Source: Hyaloperonospora brassicae
Taxonomy: Eukaryota; Oomycota; Peronosporomycetes; Peronosporales; Peronosporaceae
Assembly (NCBI GenBank): GCA_947650285.1
Contig: CANTFL010001198.1
Span: 186,001-250,000, forward strand
Length of the DNA: 64,000 bases
Direction: 5' to 3'
The translations under genes were made by a program, and so were the position numbers. The notes beneath the pieces are model-generated. The model did not search any database and was not told the origin of the DNA. It saw only the letters and a list, made by a program, of their open reading frames with translations. Of the stretch, positions 1-10,115 are shown one piece after another. How positions within the stretch are numbered: the stretch's first letter is position 1; every line of letters starts with the position of its first letter.

Positions 1-1586
1 TTTAACTTGAAGATCTATTTGACTGGAGACGTATCTACGATTGCATCAGCGGATGCAAAATCATGTGCCTTGATCGCGCCGGACTATGAGGTCGATCAGG
101 ACGAGTTGTTGCTCTTTTATCCCAGATCAGCTACAAAGTCAGAAGATCGCGTAGAGCTGGGCCAGTTGGTGATCTCGGAGCTATTGAAGCAGTATTTCTT
201 ACATCATTATCATACCAGTTTGGAGGGCGGCCACCAGGGTATAGGTCAAACTTACCAGAGGATAAGGGTGGAGTTTCACTGGAGAGGTTTGTGTCGAAGT
301 GCACAACGGTATGTGGGAGAGTGTGTGGATTGCGAGACAGGTAAAGGCCGCCCCTGCGATCGAAGTGACTCGCCGGGTGACGTACAAGCGACGTACCCTT
401 TTCAGATTCTAGCGATGGATCATATTCCTTCTTTGCCGCGATCGTTCAAAGGGAACACAGAGTTTTTGATCTGGGTCGACCTGTTCTATGGATATGTGGT
501 TGCGAAGGCAAGTGCATCTCGGACCGCACAAACAATCGCGGAAAATTACGAAGAATGTGTATTCAGAAGGTTTGGCGCAAGTGAAGCAATTCGTCACGAT
601 CGAGAGCCAGGATTCATGTCTAATTTCTTTCGTGCGTTTAATCGGATCGTGGGCAAGAAACAAAAAGCTACTATGGCTTATAGGTCACAAGCAAACGGCA
701 CAGCAGAGCGGACGGTACAGATGTTAACTAGAGCGATCAAGATGTATGTGTCGGACGAGAACCAGAGAGATTAGGATGAATATGCCGAACGATTGACATA
801 CACGATCAACGCCGCACACGATCGGATTCGCGGTCACACCCCATTTCATTTGATCCACGGATGGACCCCCGATCAACGTTGGAAGCCACGTTACCTCTAG
901 AAAGTACCGCGTCGCGAGATCGAGATCCACGACGATGGCGGTTTGGCATAAAACGCCATTATCAAAGGGCGAGAGCGACGGTGAACAGTCGGTTGAAGGA
1001 AGAAATTCAAGATCGCGCTGATCAGCATAATCAGGATTGCGATCTGTTGGACATATGCATCGGTTCGAAAGTCTGACTATTTCTGGATCGCCTGAAGGAG
1101 GGGTACGCTCGGAACCTGGCACATATGTGGCACGGACCGTTCCGAGTGATCGACAAGTGCGGGGATCACGCGGTGAGATTGGAAATAGCAGGTACGCCCT
1201 AACAAGTCTTCCCATTGGTTCACGTGTCGAAGCTAAAACTCGTACGACTGTTTCCGGATCGATCGATGGAGAAAATGAGAATATGCGAAGCGGATCGAGT
1301 TGATTTTGACGAAGCTTTATTACCAGAAGACAGTCGGGTAGGCGATCTGGCAGAAGACAAGTTCGAAGTGGAGAGAATAACGGACATGCGATCAGGACGG
1401 CGGAGACGTTATATCAGGGTGCACCGACAGTTCAGAGTCTATTGGAAAGGATATGGTGATTCGTCGTGTGTGGACGAAGCCGAGTTGCACTGTGGAGCGT
1501 TGATACAAGAATGGGATCGTGATCGTGTGCGGAAGAATCGGTTTGAAGTGATGCAGTCGCACGAAGAGGGGAATACGGGTGAGTGA
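1..1586 (+). pseudogene. Gypsy family A pol, 3' end: integrase and chromodomain (5' truncated by window)
   Basis: This is the integrase end of a Ty3/gypsy polyprotein, which would insert retrotransposon cDNA. The reading frame enters from the left edge. Counting from the Met at 7, an H2C2 zinc module lies at about residues 66-109 (HHYHT, GGHQ, CVDC). The catalytic core follows with D138 (AMDHI), D198 (RHDREPGF) and E234 (GTAERT). The C-terminal part (1215-1586) holds a chromodomain (FEVERITDMRSG, then FRVYWKGYG), so this is a chromodomain-bearing gypsy. The frame is broken by a TAG at 772-774 where a Trp is expected, a 1-base loss near 862, a TGA near 1074 and a TAA near 1199. Family identity is secure; the copy is dead. 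A - strand relative (family B) lies at 5890-12020. Confidence 0.9.
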
Positions 1587-2213
1587 GGGTCAGGTCGTTG
1601 ACTTGAGCTCACATACAGGAGATCTGTATGGGAAGGTGGAAAGGCGGTAGATGTTGTGAGTATGGCAATCGAAGGTTTACCAACGTGATCGCGCAGATGA
1701 AGGTCTGGCAGTATTTTTGATTGTCAGGGATCAGCATCGGTGAATCTGATCACGGTGATCAGATCGATGAATCTTTGATTGCGAGCGATCTGGATGGTGG
1801 TAGATCTGACCTCGGTGATCAGATCTGTGGACTTTTGATCGCAAGCGATCGGAACTGTATAAAACCTGATTGAGCATGGATAAAGAGAAGAACAAGAATG
1901 GGGACGATATCAACAATGTATTAAGAAAATTAAACGAAAAAGAAAATAAATATTGAATAAAGAGACTGTTAACTCTTGGACGATCAACAAGGAAATTTTT
2001 GCCAGATTTACGAATGATCGAAGATCCAGGATGTTTTGCGATCGCGGACCGATACTGGTTACGCCACGGCTCGGCTGGGTCAGCTAGCGAGAAGGCAGTG
2101 ATCAAGTTTGGAATTTTGGACGTCTTGCATTCTAGACCAGGGCACCACAATATTAACTCTGACGAGGCCGGGAAGTGTAAAAAGAAGGGGTCCAACAGAA
2201 TGTACAAGTCGCA
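1587..2213 (+). promoter_or_regulatory. Spacer after family A pol with TATA-like and polyadenylation-like signals
   Basis: There is no open frame of note. The stretch is rich in GATC words. It holds TATAAAA at 1858-1864 and two AATAAA words (1945-1950, 1956-1961) in an A-rich run. These could be an LTR promoter and poly(A) region, or the end of the pol transcript plus a promoter for the ORF at 2214. I could not fix LTR ends (TG...CA with a PBS or polypurine tract), so I do not call it an LTR. Confidence 0.4.
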
Positions 2214-2745
2214 ATGCCCGCCGATAATCCCTTAAAGGATAAAGTGGAGGACTTTTTTTGGAAGGAGGTCCCGATCGCGATCGGCGTTGCCGGCGCTCTT
2301 CACAAAACTCGGCCTATTTTGGGTCTATTTGGCGCTGTTGACTGGAGATAGGGATCACATGAGTCGATTCCCATAGCGCCTGTCGATGACGATCTTTAAA
2401 CGCGCGATCTGTTTCCACCAACTCCTTGAAACACATATTCACTGGAAAGGAGATTGGCTCGATCGGTTGATCGAGAATTTCCCATACTATTTAGCTGTAG
2501 AGAGACGTGATCTGCGCAGAATATATTAACTGGGTAGCCCATTAATCATCCTGGATCGCCGACGGCCTCGGTGCCTTGTACGCGGGGATCGAAAATAATT
2601 TTGGCTTGGAGAAATATTTTACCATGAACTGCACTTCCAGCTTAGCGACACTGGTATAGCTGACTCGACGCGACGATCAGGGGCTTACTTGAAATGTTGA
2701 CCGGGGAACGCGACAGCTGTACCCAGGGATCTACTGATCTCCCGG
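2214..2745 (+). pseudogene. Decayed sense ORF downstream of family A pol
   Basis: The ORF starts with ATG at 2214 (MPADNPLKDKVEDFFWKE) and is open for 46 codons to a TAG after AVDWR. Protein-like sequence continues in the same frame with several more stops (TAA, TGA, TAG) to about 2745. It has hydrophobic and Trp/Phe-rich patches and no domain I can name. It lies on the same strand as pol and converges with the antisense ORF that ends at 2731. It may be an accessory ORF of the element between pol and the 3' LTR, or a gag start of a tandem neighbour. Function is unknown. Confidence 0.4.
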
Positions 2746-4677
2746 TACACGAGAGGCTGGCAGCACGAAATATTCGCCGAGAGACAACAGATTGCTCACG
2801 TCCTCGCGATCATCACTGGAAATGATGAGACTGCTATACGAATCGCTCGACGGCTCGCCTAGAAGATCGATCGTGGATACATTGATTTTCTTGGGAGTCA
2901 TCGAATGAGCCGGAGAAGAAGATAGCAAGTTGTAGCTGGATTCTTCAATGACGATCGTGGATGCAGGTCGATCAAGTTTGGACGATTCTACAGAAGTCGA
3001 AGCTCGTCTGCGGGAAGTAGATCGCGACCCAGATAGCGCGGCGCGAATGGCCTTCCCCGAAGAAGTAGACGAATCGCTCAAGTCGGATGACGAAGAAAAC
3101 CAATTCTCCGGATTCGCTATACTTTCCTTCTCTTCTTGCGACGTCTTCGTGGAGATCACCGGATCCCTCTGAACTGAAGAAGGATAAGCAGGGTTCTTTG
3201 GGCACGCCCCGGGTGAACGCTTGGACGATACCGTTCGCTTGGATTTGGGTGATCGCGTTGACCCAGCTGACCTCCCGTGAGAAGGCAATCGTGCGGGGGC
3301 TGCTACCGGCGCGGATGCAGTAGACTTGGGAGGATCGACCGTTCGCATCGATCCAGCTGATTGTGCGGAATTTTCCACCGAAGCCGACCTAGTTGATCGC
3401 GTGGGCAAGGCCGATCGCGAGAACGAAGTGGAATAGGTTGGCTTAGTACGCAATGTAGGACTGCCCGCCTGTTGGATCTTGTCCCGTGGCTTAAAATCAC
3501 CCGTCTGCACAGAATCGGCTGACCGCGCGGCTGGAGATGATCGAGTAGGCCCAGCACAAGACTTCGAGCGAGCAGATTGAGTCGAAGTCCTGGTCGGGGT
3601 CAGAGGAGAGGAGTCTCCGGAAACCCGAGAACGCTTGGACAGGAGACCACTGTAACTGTTGCTCCGGTTACGCTTGCTGTCCGAAGAAGCTGGAACGGAC
3701 GCTATAGCAAACGGAAGACCAGATGCTAGCTGAGCCAAATGATCCCGAAGTTGGTAGCAATCCGCTACAGCGAGATCACGATCGGCGATCGCGACATCAC
3801 GAGCATATTCCCGGTCCTGGATTTTACGTTGACGACATGCATTTTCAGAGTGGAAATGCGCCATCACCTTGCGCAGTCGATCCAGTTCCCGCTTTCGATA
3901 CGTGACTTCCGCGCCATGTTAACTACGCAGCGTTGAAAATGACGCGCTCCGTTTCTCGAGATCGTCTATCCTCTGCTGATCGCGAGCAGAGGCGGCCTGG
4001 TACTTCTTCGCGTCGTCGTCCCGGAGATTCCGTATCGACTCGAGCTGCGAAACCCGAAATTTTAACTTTTGGCTAAGCGAGCTGATTTCTTGCCGATACC
4101 GCTTCTCGAAAGACGCACGAACCGCAGTGTGGTCACGCCGACTCTTGTCGGGGTCAGAAGAGACAGCTTCGGACAGGGAGTTCTTCAAGCGCTCAATCTC
4201 GTTCTCCAAGTCGTGACTCCTCATAACCCGATTATCCTGCTAGTTAAGATGCCTTCGTATTCTTTGCTACGCTGGCGAGCCCTTTTGAAAAGAGGAGAAC
4301 AAACGATCGAAACGATGCTTGACATATCCGGGCAACTGGATCCTGAATTAACGCAACTGGTTGAACTCCTGCTCCAGGCGATCGCCGCGGTGCTTCTATT
4401 CTTCCATGGCATCTTCAAGGGAGCCATAACGCTTCACGGACACTTCGTAGCTCTCCAAGCGATCGTAAAGAGCGGCGACCATGCCAGCCATCGTCGGTCG
4501 ATCAACATACACATAGGTCGTCACCTTAATACTGGGAAGATGCGGGTTCGACCCGGCGTACGACCCATTGGGATCGCGGACGTGCGTCACCTGACCAAGA
4601 CCAAGAGAAGACTCGCCTGAATTGGAAGAAGAAGAGGTGTCAAAAGGTTTTGTCGTCGGCATGGCGAAATTTAACAC
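2731..4677 (-). pseudogene. Family A antisense ORF: coiled-coil, Ser-rich protein (broken)
   Basis: One - strand frame runs from the Met at 4677 to 2731, about 650 codons. It is interrupted by five stops, all TAG or TAA, near 4409, 4361, 4273, 4243 and 3917. It has an N-terminal Ser-rich segment, a charged heptad-like middle (DLENEIERLKNSL, then KRYRQEISSLSQKLK), an Arg/Asp-rich coil (RDREYARDV region, then QLRDHLAQLASG) and a 300-residue Ser/Arg/Pro-rich tail. The last 378 codons (3867-2731) are uninterrupted. The start lies next to the presumed 3' LTR side and the frame runs towards pol, the same layout as the antisense ORF of elements D and E. I recognise no catalytic domain. It could be a structural or regulatory accessory protein. 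Confidence 0.6.
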
Positions 4678-4969
4678 GAGGGACTGACCAAGCGAAAAGA
4701 TAAGTGCGCAGTCAGATCGACACTGTGTGGCGACTAACGGCGCAGGCGACGACTGAAATTAAGCAACGATAGAAATTCGCTATAGTGGATCTGATTGCAA
4801 TCCCGTTATGTCCGAGCCAGTTAATGGTTGGCTGCCCGGTCCCACATCTGTCCAGATCGCGTCCGTTGAACAGTCAGACTACCATGGATATTAGATCGGG
4901 TTGGTTGGGATCTGCGATCTTGGGTCAAGGTATGCGGCGGAAGGTAACGTTGGCGATCAGTCGATCAAG
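4678..4969. other. Intergenic stretch between antisense ORF and minisatellite
   Basis: I see no supported gene here. It presumably carries the upstream region of the - strand ORF that starts at 4677 and may be the beginning of an LTR. Confidence 0.3.
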
Positions 4970-5190
4970 AAGGGAACCGCGATCATCAGGGCGATCGCGA
5001 TCAAGGAGGCGACCGAGATCGTGATCATTGATCAGGTATGTTATCGCGATCGCGATCATTGATCAGGTAGGTGATCGCGATCAAGTTGGTGTGGAGCACA
5101 CCATGTGATCCGCGATCAGCAAGGCGATCGCGATCAGGAAGCGATCGAGATCGTGATCAGTGATCAGGTATGTGATCGCGATCAGACAAT
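4970..5190. repeat. GATC-saturated minisatellite
   Basis: Irregular tandem copies of GTGATCGCGATCA and GATCATTGATCAGGTA. I count about 21 GATC words in about 210 bp, against roughly one expected by chance. GATCGCGATC is itself a perfect palindrome. It lies at the distal end of the LTR-like unit 5190-5888. The other two units of that family (12040 and 47040) also run into tandem repeats at the same place. Confidence 0.8.
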
Positions 5191-5888
5191 CATATTAGTT
5201 GTGGGCCACGCAAGTACAGGATCGCTACCGTCTAGAGAGAGCAACATGTGGTAAACGATATACAAGACGTAAAGATAGGTATAGGGTTGTTGGGTTTGAT
5301 TGGCTAACATTAAACAGGGTTCAATTTGCTTTAAAGTACGCGTGTCGACTTCTCCTCCGGGTGGATCATTGGCCATCCGATGTCAAGAAGATTTTTACAT
5401 ACTTTAATCAAGTGATATCCCTCGATTGTTTGGCCAGGGATCAAGATCTCTCAAACAACACCCCAACTTCGACTGAACGCAGAAACCCTTTGTGGTTGAG
5501 GACCCAAGATCGTGAGACGGCTCCAGTGGTCAGAAGGCTCGCGAATCAAGGTCTACATTTGGACAAGGCGATCTTTTACAGATCAGGGTGACTCATATCG
5601 AGCACCCCCAAGCATACAAGTGATCGCGTGACGAATTCCACGTGATCACACCAACCCCGGTCGGGGTGTGAAGATTTCCACACCGTGGTCGAACCTCGAC
5701 CCCATCGCAAACACGGTCAAGTTTTCCATTGACACGAGTCCACCTGGAAGAGTGCAACCCGCCCCACCGACGGGTACACAAGGTGAGAAAGGCAATCAAG
5801 AACACGGAATCGGAGTACCCCCTCCGTGAGTCGGTCGTCCGGGCGCCAGTAAAGAGTTGAGATCGACTCCTCGACAGAGCGATCACCA
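5190..5888 (-). mobile_element. LTR-like unit of family B (3' LTR candidate, - orientation)
   Basis: Read on the - strand it begins TGTCGAGGAGTCGATC at 5888, passes ACTGGCGCCCGGACGACC and CGGAGGGGGTACTCC, then GTGTACCCGTCGGTGGGGC. Homologous units lie at 12040-12720 and 47040-47700 in + orientation, and similarity starts at nearly the same base in all three. It sits directly downstream of the truncated integrase of family B, as a 3' LTR should. The exact distal end is not fixed. Confidence 0.6.
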
Positions 5889-5889
5889 C

Positions 5890-6880
5890 TTATCCACATA
5901 ACGCTGGACACTCCAATAGAGTAATCCCCAAAGAAAGTTAAACCAGATTCGTTGGTACGTTCGGCCTATCCATTGGTGGCCGCCCTCCAGACTGGTGTGG
6001 TAGTGATGTAGGAAATCTGGCTGCAGTAGTTTTGGTATCACTCAACAAACGAACTGCACCCTATTATCTGGATCTTCCGTTGGTCGAAGACAGACAAACT
6101 ATAATCCGCTCTGGTCTACTCGATGTCTAGACGCGGTCGGAGCATATAGTTTCGCTTCTTCGAAACTAAGCTTCGTTATGTCCCCAATTAGAAATTCCTT
6201 CAGGTTGACAATCCAACTCTTCTCTTCCTGTGCTTGCTTAATTCTCTCAATTCTGATCCTCTGAACGACTTTCTCTTGCAGTACTTCAGGCGGTAGCCGT
6301 CTCCTTACGGCTGATCTAGTGACTGCAGCAATTTTAATGACCGGATTGACACTTTGGATGTCAACAACTCGTCCAACCGGTTCAACGAACATAAATTCTG
6401 ACGATCTTGTTCGGATAGAGCTATTAAGCCCTGGTTATGTGGCAAATACTTGCTTGCCAGTCGATCGGCACTTTGATTCCATTCTCTCTTCATTGTAGGA
6501 ATTCGTGGATCGGCCAAGGTCGGAGATTCTCCATAGCCTAAGGACATAGCAACTGCAATCCGGGTGCTTTGCAATCGATTTCTCCACGCATCTGCCGGAT
6601 AAATAAGTTCTAATAGCCGCAAATGATGATACGACACCGCGTTTTATCGGCCAAAAAATTCAAAACCTGGTAGCAATCCACGGTATTCAGCCTGGTTCAC
6701 AGTCAAGTCCGTCGCATATTCGGCTACAGCAGTCATTATCTTCCACTCTGGGAACTTCCATGCAATTGCGCTTTATGCTTCGCCTTTTCGTTTGGTCCGG
6801 GCCGATCCGTCAAATCTGACCACCAAAAGACTTTCACATTCTCCTTCGTTGGTGGAGACATGCTTATAGTATCTTTCGGC
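5890..6880 (-). pseudogene. Family B pol: RNase H and N-terminal integrase, truncated
   Basis: On the - strand, 6880-6560 encodes an RNase H-like domain (LVVRFDGSA with its Asp; VNQAEYRG with its Glu), with frameshifts. Then comes the linker to integrase (6392-6099: AVTRSAVRRR, QRIRIERIKQAQEE), which corresponds to sequence just upstream of position 7 in family A. The H2C2 module is recognisable to about 5895 (HHYHTSLEGGHQ), then stops abruptly at the LTR-like unit. The catalytic core, GPY/F module and chromodomain are deleted, so this copy could not encode an integrase. Confidence 0.75.
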
Positions 6881-7288
6881 TGTTTTTGAAGGGCGATCGC
6901 GATCAACATCTCGTCAACTTCTTCGCGCGGGGTTATTCTGGCGGCGAGAGTACCCAGGATCTCATCTACTTCCTCTTAGACTCCTTTATCTCTAGAATAT
7001 AGTTCCTATAACAACACCACCCATCCCCTTAACCTCCCATTCAGGCCTGAAGATTGTACCAGCCAGGCCAACGTCGAATGACGCATGAGCACCTTCATTT
7101 CTCGTTAGACCAACATAGTGTAGCCGATATCCAGGATGCGCAGCAGAGCTTAAACCGCTTTTTACACCTATCCGCAGTTAATTCCGTTAGGTTTAAGCCT
7201 TCGGCTTGTGAACGTAACAGGCCAGTATGTATCATCGTATTCTTGCAGCAAAGCTACAGATACTACCCATTTGCTGGCTAAACCACGA
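6881..7288 (-). pseudogene. Family B pol: degenerate RNase H upstream segment
   Basis: It lies between the minisatellite linker and the recognisable RNase H motif. It contains short protein-like pieces in shifting - strand frames and a GCGATCGCGATC palindrome near 6895. It is taken as part of pol by position only. Confidence 0.4.
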
Positions 7289-7925
7289 TCACTGGGGAGC
7301 GATCCAGATCAAAATGTTCAAGAATCGGAGTCTTAGCGATCTTGCCCTTATACATTGTGAATGAAATCCTCGTTTTCCCCATCGACTACTGTCCGTGGAG
7401 GTCAGGTCGCCTCCTGGAACACAGGCAAATGTCGGATCTCTCCCTGCTACACAGATATGATCTGGATCGCTGTCACCTTGCTCTTTCCGATCGTCCACTT
7501 TCGGGCCGCTTCCGGTAAGATCGACACGGTCTGGATCGCTGTCACGCTCTTTGCGATCGTTCACTTTTGGATAGCCCTCTATAATGCCGACACGATCTGG
7601 ATCGCTGTCACCTTGATCTTTGCGATCGTCCACTTTCGGATCGCTTCCGTAGCATCGACACGATCTGGATCGCCGTCACGGTCTTTGCGATCGTTCACTT
7701 TCGGATCGCCTTTCTGTAATGCCGACACGATCTGGATCACTGTCACCTTGATCTTTGCGATCGTCCACTGTTGGATCACCCCCTGTAACTCCGATAAGAT
7801 CTGGATCCCTGCCACCTTTTCGTTGCAATATTCGACTTTCAGGTCTCCCCCTGTAAAACCGATAGATCTGAATCGCTCTCAACTTGGTCTTTGTGATCGT
7901 CAACTCTCTCCTCACTCGGCATAGG
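7289..7925 (-). repeat. Coding minisatellite in the RT-RNase H linker of family B
   Basis: About eight degenerate units of roughly 75 bp. The + strand core reads GATCTGGATCGCTGTCACC, then TTTGCGATCGTCCACTTTC. On the - strand they encode repeats of the type VDDRKDQGDSDPDRVG, in frame within units but shifted between them by indels. It sits immediately after the ...SRFIEYFSIYVSVL... segment that follows RT palm and before RNase H. In the copies I know of this gypsy lineage that position holds a short acidic linker, so the linker appears to have expanded. Confidence 0.75.
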
Positions 7926-9167
7926 TAACTCCATTTCTTCCATGCGTCGGATTTCGCGGAAATCTGCTTCGCGTCGTACGCAGAGCACTGATACGTATAT
8001 TGAAAAGTATTCAATGAATCGGCTGTAGTGATCCAAAGTTCATAAAAACTGAGATATCGACCGTAGTGTCTAAGGCAATGGAATATTGACCAGCGATCCA
8101 CGATCCTATGGGTGGGCTTCCAATCCAGTGAGTAATACTTGATGACCGAGACAATCTACCTTGCGCCGTCCTCAAAACCTTTTGGTCAGACTTATCGACA
8201 AATTCCACTTGTCGCATACAATTATCAATCCTTCTACTTTTCCGTATAAAGAGGTCCACGATGTAGCTGACAGTATGTCATCAATGTACGATCTTCGACC
8301 TAGCACAGAAGGTGTCTAACTGGTGTCCGGCTTCCCTTCTGTGAGCAAATCTATCCGTTTGGACGGCTACATAGAGGAGCCGTATAGATCCCCACCGATT
8401 TTCATATATCCATACAATGCATTGTCGATCAGGCGTTGGTAGATTTGTGGAGCGTTTTTCAACCCAAACGGTATCCGTAGCCATTCAAACAAACCTGACG
8501 GCGTAATGAATGATAAAATCCTACTTGCTATTTCTGTCATCTCCACCACCCCAAATCCGCTTGCCATATCCAGTGAGCAGTACCCCATCGCTTTGTCCAT
8601 GCCTTGTAAAAGTTCATTGATCAATGGAATTGGGTACAACAACAGCCTTGTCAACTGATTTGCCCGTCGATGGTAAATGCACAATCGAATGTCCTCGCCA
8701 TTCTTTTTGATAATAACGACGATCGGCTAGGCCCAAGGTGATGTATAGGGTCGAATAATATTGGCCGATAGCAGTCCTTTAATCAAATCCGCTATTTTTT
8801 TGCGAAACTTGGGTGCTACTTGCCGTACTCTTTGCTCAATCGAGCTCGCTCCTCTCACGTCAATATTGCATATAGCCCCTCGTGCGGCTGGTGGGAGTGC
8901 GTTTCCTTTACCAATAAGAAGGTGATTGTTTCTCCAGATCAGTTGTCGTAATCTTTCCTGGTCATCAGTCAGCTGAAGGTCTGGATCGCCTGCCTGAATA
9001 TCGTTTAGCGTTGCTTCGGTAGTGAGCGTAACAATGTCGGGCAATACCGCCATGTGCTGATCCACGTCTTCGGCGTACAATTCTCCACTTTCATGACGAT
9101 AGGTAGCGACGTCCGATTCTCTCGCGATCCGGTCATCATCCGGACCAGGCTCTTCGTCGATCGTCAC
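7926..9167 (-). pseudogene. Family B pol: reverse transcriptase
   Basis: 9167-8727 encodes the N-terminal fingers region, ending TSPWA at a TAG where Ser is expected. 8720-8367 continues in the same frame (PIVVIIKKNGEDIRL; YCSLDMASGFGV with catalytic Asp; FGLKNAPQIYQRL). After another TAG the frame gives YIDDIL at about 8262-8279, the RT active-site motif. Near 8030-7960 comes HYSRFIEYFSIYVSVL, the conserved segment after the palm. All catalytic Asp positions are present, but at least four stops and several frameshifts make it inactive. Confidence 0.85.
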
Positions 9168-10115
9168 ACCTGGTAAATGACACTTGTAGGTCGATGTTCC
9201 ACTTGTAGATCGTCGTTCGCGTCATGCGATCGATCGAAGTCCTTGTCTGTATTCGTCGCGGCATCTTTCATTGGCATCCCGGATGCTCGAACGCTTCCGC
9301 CGTTCTCCTCGATCGTGTCAACGACACGTGGCAGTGGGTCCACGCGTGGAACCACTTTCTTTTTCGATTAGGGCTGTCCTTTGATACATTAATCTCTTTC
9401 GGTCGACTTAAGTTCTTCTTTGGCGTAGAGTATGGTGGGTGATCCACAAGCGGAACAGCGTTTTCGGGCGGAGGTTCTTTCTCTTTTTCTGTCGTTGCTT
9501 CAAATGCTAGCGTATGCCACTCGTTGTACCTCCACGATCCAACCGAAACGCCGCCTGGGTATCGAGGAGCCATTCCGGCAGCCACAATCCAGCCTAATGT
9601 AGGTCCGCGGTCGAGGGCCAGTTCCGTGTCGCTGAGATTCGTCAGATTCAAGTACTTGATCCGACCCATCCCAATGATTATGGTAGGTACCCATGTTATA
9701 TCGCACCTCACTCAATGCTAGGCGTTAAACTGGATATTGCCGATACTTATCTCTGTCAATCGACAGGCCGGTAGAACTTCTTGCTAGTCCGGGATCACGA
9801 TCGGCTGAATGGACGATCCGTACATAGGTCTGCGTCCTGCTAGATAAAACCTCACTTCATCGGTTTGACGCTTCCCACGATCGTAGTGCCTCTCTTGATC
9901 TAATCTCTCGGTTTGGACGATTGGGTCTCTGGCTTCTGAGCGCGATCCTCGGCTGCAGCCGTGTACACATTGCGTCGGTCCGAGTCAGTATCCGATCCAC
10001 TAGAGTCAACATATGATCCACTGCTCTCAATTTTCTCGTGGATCGTTCTCACAGCCCGAGACGGTCTCGCTGGCATCTGGGCCGACGGTGGCGTAAGAGG
10101 CTGTCGAAATTTTTT
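9168..10115 (-). pseudogene. Family B pol: protease and spacer region
   Basis: 9711-9268 is open (RIKYLNLTNLSDTELAL, YPGGVSVGSWRYNEWHTLAFE). I recognise this as the segment between the aspartic protease and RT in this Phytophthora-type gypsy lineage. I cannot point to a clear DSG/DTG active site in the rest (9712-10115), which is frame-broken. It is placed by synteny between gag and RT. Confidence 0.6.

Noticed and set aside
3919..4677. Alternative genetic code (TAG/TAA read as Gln)
   Set aside because: Stops in neighbouring ORFs replace Trp, Glu, Ser and Arg as well, and the host gene ends normally with TAG. Simple decay fits better.
5199..5591. 130-codon + strand ORF in the LTR-like unit
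   Set aside because: The region is homologous to two other LTR-like units in which the frame is not kept.
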